Source: Actinomortierella ambigua (Eukaryota; Mortierellomycota; Mortierellomycetes; Mortierellales; Mortierellaceae). Taken from it: a stretch of DNA of 14,183 nt. Position numbers and translations under genes: made by a program. The DNA lies in assembly GCA_016098155.1 (NCBI GenBank), contig JAAAJB010000454.1:7676-21858 (forward strand), written 5' to 3'. The notes beneath the pieces were generated by a model. That model was given only the letters and a program-made list of their open reading frames with translations, did not search any database and was not told where the DNA came from. This document shows positions 1 to 9,200 of the stretch, in pieces; position 1 is the first letter of the stretch; each line of letters starts with the position of its first letter.

Positions 1-133
1 TTTTTACTCGCTCAAAATCTATTTTTTGCATTCCTTCTTTCTCGCTTACTCACCCTCACTCAACCCATTCTCTCTCCGTCTATCTATACCCTTCTTGATC
101 TCTCTATCCCTCCTAATCTCTCTATCCCGATAG
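1..133 (+). other. 3' part of an intron of the giant ASH gene (donor outside window)
   Basis: The stretch is strongly pyrimidine-rich, has a CTAAT branch-like site at 113-117, and ends in TAG at 131-133. Exon sequence from 134 onward reads AASTGGLSSIS in the main frame. The frame happens to stay open back to position 1 without a Met, so a coding reading is not formally excluded. The base composition and the acceptor favour an intron of phase 1, matching the next three introns. Confidence 0.75.
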
Positions 134-3100
134 AAGCTGCATCGACTGGAGGGCTATCCTCTATATCGACAAATACCGCCGCTGCGGCCGAGGCAGGCTC
201 TTTGACGGCCACGGGCCATCAATTCAATCAGCTGTTCAATCATGTCAACCTGATCGACGAGGTCCTTGTCCCTGCAGGCTCAACCGAGTACGTTATTCTC
301 GGGTTCCTACCAGACCCGCGTGGCAAGAACAGGCGATCCAAGTGGGACACTTCGACTATTGATGCGGGCAATGCTGCCAATACCAGCAACTCGGCGAGCG
401 GATCGGCATTGAATGAGGGCGTCCAGATCATGGATGACAGTCGGCAGCGGGATATGATGAGTGCAACTCGGAGTGGGCATGACCATGGCGAAGGCTTTGA
501 GATCAACGATCAGCAATCGGACAGCTTTGATTCGTTTGAGATCAATGGCCTCGTCTTCTTCTTTGCCTACAAGGTGAACACCATCCATCGATCAGGATCC
601 GGTGTCTCTGTGGGCAATGATACATCGTCCATCCTCTCCACCTCGCCAATTTCCTCTGCAGTCCTTGCCGCCTCTTCGACAGACCAGGAGAGCCTCTCTA
701 CCGAAACAGCTTCCTCAGCTGTGGCACCGCTTGGCACAGCAACCACGCCAACCGCACCACACAAGGCCGACTATCAACACACAGTCAAGTTCCGCTCTAC
801 CGTCTGTCGGTCTGTCCTCTATTCCAATGTCGGCGAGACTGGGATCAACTTTGATGATTGTATGGCTAATCAGGAATACGTCAAGGACTTCACCATCTGG
901 AATCGCAGCGAGATCCCTCTCTATTGGCAGTTGACCGCTGTCGATGTCAGCTATTCGAGCAAAGAGGACTGGCTCAAGTTTGTCGACTATGAAGGCGACA
1001 CCTATGAAGATGATCTGGCGGACAACTCGCTCAAAGATATGGGTGGTGACAGCGGCCAGGTGCGATCACAGACTTGCAAAACCGTCCGTGCCCGTGCCAT
1101 CCCGAGCTATGGCTATCGTCGCATCCGTGTAATCTTCCGCCCAAAGGAGAATGGCGATGTCTTGTTTGACCTTACACTCGAGAACCTCAACGATGCCACC
1201 AACATTGAAGAGGCCAACATGCACGCCACTGTCCGAGCTGTGTCGCGAGGCGAGGAGACTCTCATCATCTCAACAGGCACTACAATGGATTTTGGCGATT
1301 GTTGTGCCGGGATGTGGACTCGGCAAACGATGACGTTGAGCAACACGGGGCTTACTCCGCTGGAAGTACATCTCAAAGTCGATGGCGCCGAGGTCGTATT
1401 TGATCTTCAGACAGACCAAGGACCAGAGTTGCCCACTGCTGAAGCCGAACTGTTGGACGACGAAGACGACTACGACTCTGTCGACCAGCACCATTCGTGG
1501 GCACCGAGTACCAAGCGGTCTGAAATCTCGAGCCTCAGCAGTCAGCAGAGAGCCATGTCAACGTCGACGACAGGTCGGCGGAGGTTGAAGGATTGGGTGG
1601 CCGACGGCGCTTCCCCTTCGGGACCAGCCAGCCAGAACTCGTCACCTGTGAACCCCTCCGAACCGACGATGCAACAGCGTGAACGGCTGGACTCATTGCC
1701 TACCTCACCAATCACTTCAGAGTCTTTCCTCCAGGAGGCAACGCCAAGTTTGCACGGAAGCCTTGATCAGTACATCCAACAGAGTGATACCGCGAGATCG
1801 AGCAAGCTTGACGATGAGCAGGATTCTGAGATGGACGCCTCAAGTTTGCAGGATTCACCCGCTCCCTCGCTCACGATGCTACTGAAGAAGAGGTCCAGTT
1901 TGCGATCAATCTCATTCTCGGGCGCCCACCGTGAAAAGGAGAGTATGCTCCGCCAGGCCGATGCTGATGGCAAAGGCAACCAGTCGTCCACCAGGATTGA
2001 GGAGCTATTCATTAAACCTGGTACAGAGCGCACAGTCATTATTTCGTATCGTCCCCAGAGCGACCCATCCATTGAGACCTTTCAAGCGGGCAAGCTCCTC
2101 CGCAAGACGTTCAGGATCCAAGTGTCGTATGCTCCATGGTCTGGTGTGACCTCAGCCGCCGCTTTCGCCAACAACCCCCAGCGTGATCGCAAGATTATCC
2201 AGTGCAAGGCTCGTGCTTGCACGTCGTTTATCACGGTGGAGCCCAAGGTACTCGACTTTGGCGATGCCGATGTCGGTGCACTCAAGTCGCTACCAATCAA
2301 GTTGATAAACTTTTCGGAGATTCCCGCGACCGTCAAGCTGAATTTCCAGAGCAAGGTGCTCAACTGTTCGCCCCCTGGCCCCATCACTATCGGACCCAAA
2401 GGAAGCACGGAGCTCAAGCTGGACATCTACCCACGCAAGGTCAACCCAGAATATCGGAAACAGTTGACTCTGAACAACTTGACCAACCCTGCCAACGACC
2501 AGATTATCGAGGTGCGATCGACCAACATTGACAAAAACCGTGTTACATTCCACTCACTCTTCTATCGAGTATTGTACCCTGGCGGCTCCAACTTTCTCGA
2601 CTTTGGCACGGTGGTTGTTGGCGGCCTGGCATTACGGATGATCACCATCTCTAATTTTACCAAGAACTGGCTTACATTGGAGGTGACAACGAGCTTGCCA
2701 GGAGAGCTGTGCGTGTATGAGCGGGCAGTCGATCACCACACGTTTGTCAATCTCCAGAACGTCTCGGGTTTGCTGGCGAACCATGCAGACTCCTCCGGAT
2801 GGCAATCCAAAGGTGGGCTCCCTGGCGCCATGGATTCGAAAGAACAGAGCCGTGGATGTAAGTTTTCTGTCTTTTCGCTTCCCCAGGAATGACAGTGTTG
2901 ATTCATCTCGGGATGTTAAAAAAATAGGTGTAGGCTGGGGACGAATACATGAATCGGCACTGATATGTTTCTTCCCACAAAATGCTCTAATAGCCTCGCC
3001 AGCCGATCTGACAGACATTGCACTCTCAGGAATGGATGGCTCAAAGCTCAACAGGAGACTTCGGGATCAACGTGATCATTCCTCCAACATCTCGACTGAG

Positions 3101-6100
3101 GCACCAACTCCCTCGCTGGTGGGCAGCTCGGCACTCGTATCTTCGTTGGCTCTCAAAGCAAAGGCCATCCTCTTTCATGGCGACGCGACTCAGCTTGACG
3201 GTGCTAACCCAGCAAGATTCTTGGATCTAGCGACTGACAAAGTGAAGGCTGGACCGAAACGAGTCAGGAAGAAGATCCCGACCATGAAGGAGTTGCTGGA
3301 GCCCACCAAACGACCCTCCTCTGCAGCGAGTCATCATAGCCTTGGTCAGGACAGGGGCAATCGGACACCTCAAGGCGGCGGCTCGACACCCGTCGAAGGC
3401 ATAAAGTCCCCGCGCTCGCAAGCGACTGCCCTTGGAGGTGGTACCGGTCTCGTGGGAGCACTTTTTGAAGGCGGAGGAGGTCAAGGGTCTAACTCCAAGA
3501 AAGGTGACGACAGCGGTGGGAACCGTGCTCTGAATCAGCAATCGCGAGCCTCGGGCAATGCCAATAATGGTACAACAGCAGATTCAACGCCTAGAGCAGG
3601 AGAGGCGTCTAGCCTTTCTGCAGCTGCAGGGGTAGCCAAGGGTACCAAAAGTGTTCTCAGTAGCGTCTTGTCCAGTCTAGATGCAGCAACGATTGCAGGA
3701 TCACCGCAGTTATCAAAGGCTTCGGACGAGGAAGCATATGTCAAGGAGAAGATGTATCTGGCACGAGAACTTCAGAGTAGCCTCACCTCAGGGGAGCTCA
3801 CACCGGTATCGATCGTGTCTATTCCACCGGAGACGGAACATCAGCTAGCCATTCTCTTCACGCCCCAAAGCGCCTACCGGGAGCATGTCAAAGGCATTCC
3901 AAAGAAGCAGGATGCTCGTCTGTTTTTCCGTTTGGTTGATTTTGATCGCGAGACGGTAGCCAACACTCCGCAGTTCCGTCCGTTGCTGGATGGTGATATC
4001 AGTCAGATTCCGTTGCGAGAGATTGTGGTCCGGTCGTCGCTGGTGCGAAGCATGATGGAGCTGGGCCAGAACAACATCAACTTTGGCACACTGGACAAGG
4101 GTGAGAAGCGGACAAAAACCATCGTTATCCACAACCGGTCCAAGACGTTGCTTCTATACCACATTCGCAAGTCGGGATCGATCGCGTCGGGTGACATTGC
4201 GCTTGGAGCGGGCAAGTCGGGCGTTGTACGAGGATACTCCAAGAAGGAGGTCGACTTTATGTTTGAACCAACTCTTTCGGGACTGTACCACGAGAAGCTC
4301 CAGATTGAGAACGTGCAGGACAAGGACAGCAGTCGTGTCTTGAGTGTGAAGGCCAACATTCGCAAGCCAAAGCACTTTACAGTGGACGTCAACGAGGTGA
4401 ATTTTGGTGCATGTGTCGCAGGCGAGCGGGCTGGCCCGCAACTGATCCTGGTGACCAATTCGACGAAGCAGACGCGTATTTTTGAAGTCCGTGTTGATCC
4501 ACAGGAGCTGATGGTGCCCTTCGTCGATGCTTCTGCAGAAGATGGTACTGGCGACAAGGTATCGTCGCCACCGCCGCTGATTGGAGGCGAGATGGAGTTG
4601 ACGTTAGAAGACGAGCCGCCAGGGATGCGCGTCATGACCAAAGAGATGGAGGACGAAATTGAGCACTTGGAGCAGAAGCTCAAGATTGCCATTCGCAAAG
4701 GTCGCCAGGAGAAGGTCAAGAAGGTCAAGGAACGTCTGGCGGAGTTGAAGGGTATTGCCCTGGACGAAGAGGCGGGATCAGGAGCTGCAGGTATGTCATG
4801 TTACATCAATCTGTACTTTGATCCAGGATGTTGTAATATCGTCTGAATTTTTTTTCTTTGATGTTGGTGTGCTAATACTTTGTCGAAACATCCCTCCCCC
4901 CTCGTCCACCAATCGATTTCTCCTTCTGTTTCCTTAGGAGAGGACGCAGGATCGGCACAGGAATCGACGTCAGGACCCGGCAAGAAGGACGTGGCAGTAG
5001 CAGGTTTGGAGAGCAGTAGCGGAGCCCCAAGCGTTGCTTCTACCCCGAGCAACACACCAGTCATCAAGGAGGCAGCCAAGTTCAAGAGAACCGACAATTC
5101 GATTGTATTCACTCTGGAAGGAGGAAAGGCCAAATCCGTCTCTGCGTATTTCGTCCCTTCACCTATCCCACAGGATTCAGCGGGCTCCGCACCCATTGAG
5201 CGTGCAATCTTCCAAGGAAAGATTTATGTTCACGAACATAAGAATCGTGACGTCTGTCGAGAGGTGGCATTTTTCGCGACCATCGAGAATGCAGGTGGAT
5301 CTGAAGAGAAAACGTCCAAGGTGGAGGCGCTAGATGCGTCTGCTTTGATAGGCGCCGCTGATGCTGATGCTCCCAAGGCAGCAAATGGAACGGCCTACCC
5401 CGAGAAGGCAGTTGAAGTCAAGGCTAATGGACATGCTTTGCCTACCAAACTTCCCACCAACAAAACGACGCCAGAGGCTCCATCGCCACCAACACCTGAA
5501 CCACAGCCTCCCATGGAACACTTGACTTTGTCACCGGAGACGTTTGACTGTGGGCGTCTGGAGGTTGGCCAAACAGGCACCTATTATTTCAAGCTGGCCA
5601 ACTCGTCCGACCAACCTCAGCCGTTCAAACTGGTGTCCATTCCTGAGGGTGTTTCGATCGAGGATTCACAGGTGGAGGATATTCTATCGCCGCAGGAGAC
5701 TCGCCGCATATCGTTTGGGTACAAGGCGGACACCGTAGGACGGCTGACTCGACAGATTGTTGTCCTGAATCCAATCACCAGCACCAAGCTCCAGTTTGAG
5801 TTTACTTGCATGAGCCACCGTGCGCAGTACTTGGCATTCCCATCACTCGAGGACTCGTTGGAGCTTGATCTTGGCTACTGCTATGTTGACACGGGCCGCA
5901 AGTATTCACAGGTGACACCTCTGCTTGTCGAGAATATCACGGATGACGACATTTATATTGCTTGCGCTTCAAACTTGGCACAGCAAGTTGGCATCTTTGC
6001 GGACGAACAAGCCGAGAAGGGACATATCACCAGGACACTGCTCAAGAAGCGGAGCATGGTCACCGTCTGGGTCGCTGTTCAACCCAACCTGCTGGGAGCT

Positions 6101-6227
6101 GGATCGAGTCGCCTGATACTCAACTCTAACAACCCTTCAGCGATTGAGCGTGAGAGTGAGTGTCGTACTCTTGTCGGAGGTATCAAATTTACCGTCTCTA
6201 TAGTTGACGAAAGCAAAACTAGAGCCG

Positions 6228-6260
<33 letters not shown>

Positions 6261-9200
6261 CAACAGGGGAAGAGGAGTCAACAGATGCAGTGACAACACT
6301 GGGCGAGGGCGATCAGACGGAGGATGAACTTACGCCCATTCTGTCGCAGACGGTCAAATTCACCTCGCTGATCGGTCGATCGATCCTCTCTGTCTCCGAG
6401 ACTGATCTCAACCTGGGCTGGACACCGGATCTGGGGCGTCCTGTTTATGGCGGCTTCACGCTCCAAAACATGTCGAGTCGTCTGCCGTTGGATTTCCACG
6501 TCGAGTCACTCTCAGGCAACATTGTGCTGGATCGGACAGGAGGTGTCCTGGATGGCTGGGATAAGGCCATTCCTTATCTAGGACGCGATGGCGCGCAAGG
6601 CGATGGCCGTGCCAACACCGACAGCCAGCCTACATCGCGGAGGAGCAGCCTACGCCACTCGGAGGTTGAAGGCGCGGACGTGCAGCAGATGGACCACTCG
6701 CGCATGTGGATCAGTTTCCGAGTCACTGCCAATACCCCGGGCCTGTTCCAGGATACAATTTTGGTCACCAACAAGAACAATGCCTCGCAAAAGATTGAGA
6801 TCAAAGCCCATCTGTTCGCCGAGCCAGCGGTGCTCAAGACCGTCAGCTATGGACCTGGATACATGTGCCCGTTGACTCCCGAGTGTCTTGTGGATTTGGA
6901 CGATGGTAAGCCGCATGCACCACGTGAAGGACTCCGCCTACCAGGCGTGATGTGGAGCGACGTCTACGTGAACATTGTGGAGGAGAAGCAGGAGGACTCG
7001 GATACCATGGTCAACACTGTTTGTCTGCAACCGAAAGAGGGTGAGGAGGAGGCCTATGTGGAAGATCGGTGGATTGAGTTCCGAAACATCAGTTCAGAGG
7101 TGATGGAGCTGGTCCCCTTGACGGACATGGACGTGGACGCGTACTGGGAGCATGATGGTTCACCCAACAGTGCCCCAGTCTCACTCCAGCTGCCCTCTGA
7201 GCACAATGTGGACAAGCTGAGCGGATTCCACTTTTGTGGACCCCTGTATCGACTGGAGGCCGGCGCGAGTGTGCGACTGATGGTGTCTTGTCCTTCGCCG
7301 CGGATCCTCGGTTCAAACGATATTGCCGTCCTTGAGCGTGGCCGCAACGTTTCTGTGCAAGGCCATATGATGGTGATGAGCCTCGCACGCAAGCTTGTGG
7401 TGAAGGCCATCCAGCTTGATGCATGCTTTGGACTGTCGCTCGGAGAAGTTGTGCCAGAAGCAGTGGATGTTGGCAGGATTGGGCACTACAATTCGTGGAA
7501 GGTCTCACAATTTTCGTTTGAGCTGTTGAACGACGCCGAGATCCCGCTGGCGTACCAGATCGTGCTCCCTGATTCGATGCAGCTTGTTTCCTCGAATGAC
7601 AATCGCGACGAAGAAGAGTCCGGCGCAGCCTTGACGCTTGGGGCTGTAGAACCCAAGGCCATCAACACTGTCCAAGTATCGCTCGATCCGAACCGGATTG
7701 GGGACTTTGAGACGGGCCATCGGACGTTTGTCATTGAGGTGCTCAATCTGTACAACCCAGCCAACTCGATGAAGCTTGACGTCCATGCTACATTGACACG
7801 GTTCGAGCTGTCGTTTGATCGGTTGAACCAAGGTCGCTTGGTCTTGCCACCGCTGACGCACCCAGCGCCCCTGATGGCCCTTCCGTGTGACTCGTGGTTC
7901 GCTATCGCGAACACGTCCCCGGAAGACGTGCGCTTCGAGGTTGGGTATCAGCTGTCACCCGAGGTGGAAGAATATGTGCGTCTCGAGGTTCTCTCGCGCT
8001 TCTCCAACTCGCCTCTGAGAGGCACAATCTCCCTGTCTCCAAAGGGAGTGATTGAGGTGCGAGTGCGTATGTTCCCCAAGGAAGGTTCGCGACTGCCGAG
8101 CGACACGACCAACTTGTGTCGAGCAGAGAATTTTGACTTTGGCAAACTGTGGGTCCGGACCAAGCCCATCATATCGTCGGCACTCTCGGAGGAGGAGCTG
8201 GCGCTGTCGCAACAGTTGTGTTTTGCCGAGGACATTCCCATCTTTGGCAACCTGATCGAGGGATCCATGTTCTCGTTGTCTCCACAGCGGGTGGTTTTCA
8301 AGAGCTTGCTGGAGACGTCGGACTATGAGGACGAGAGCGACGGCGAAGGCGCAGGTACAACAGGTGCAGGAAGAGCCTCAGCTGGTGGCGCAGCCAACAC
8401 GAAACCAGCGCCAGGCGAGCTGCCCCGACACACGGCAGACTCTGTGGACGAGGAGGATGGCGATTTGCAGAGCCAGGAGGCGACGATCACCATCTCCAAT
8501 TTGTCGACCGTATTCCCTCTCGAGTTCCAGGTCATGCTGGAAGGACCCATGGAGTATCCTGCGGCAGAAATCATTCGATTGTCGCCTGTCGATGACAAGC
8601 AAAGAGGCACAGTCGAAGCCGGTCAACAGCTCAAGCTCAAGGTAGAACTGTTGGACCCAAGGGTGATTATCTCAGAGGACATCAAGCTGTACATCCGCAA
8701 CCTCAACTCCAACAAGGGCCAGCAGCAGCGAGTTTTGATCAGCCTTGTCTCGGACAGCAACCGGGAACACACGCGCAAGAGTAAGAAGCAACAGCAGGCG
8801 GCCGTTGAGGACGAGCGGATCGACCCACACCACCACCAGAACAAGTGGGTCGAGGCGCCGTCGCCTGCAGCGGATAGCCAAGCGCTGATGGGTGGTACTC
8901 CTGCCACGGGTGCTGGTGCAACTGCAGGACGAGGCGGCAGCGGCGGTGGCGGCGGTGGAGGAGTGGGAGTAGGCGGCGGTGGCGCAGGACTTTTGCAACA
9001 GGGTGTTGCCGATCTCGATGACGATGATGAGGTCAACCCTTACATCATCCTTCGTGGTTGCAAGAGAATTGACAATGGTGATGACTTTGGCGGCCGGTAT
9101 GAGCTTGACTTGGGACAGCAAGACATGGGACCAGTTCCTGTGGTCAAGAAGCTTGTTCTGCAGAATCCCGGGTACGAGCGGGTGTCCTACAGGCTGAAGA

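Noticed and set aside
2717..3002. Plus-strand frame upstream of exon 2 that could extend it leftward with an ATG at 2717
   Set aside because: It overlaps exon 1 in another frame and crosses an intron-like stretch with a donor, branch site and acceptor. Splicing gives a continuous ASH protein instead of two genes.
4003..4728. 241-codon open frame on the minus strand
   Set aside because: It lies fully antisense to well-supported ASH modules. Its Ser/Arg/Leu-rich content is the usual shadow of the opposite frame.
4880..4937. Possible independent start of the large middle frame at 4880
   Set aside because: The stretch is the pyrimidine-rich end of intron 2 with a strong acceptor at 4937. The linker composition is continuous across the splice.
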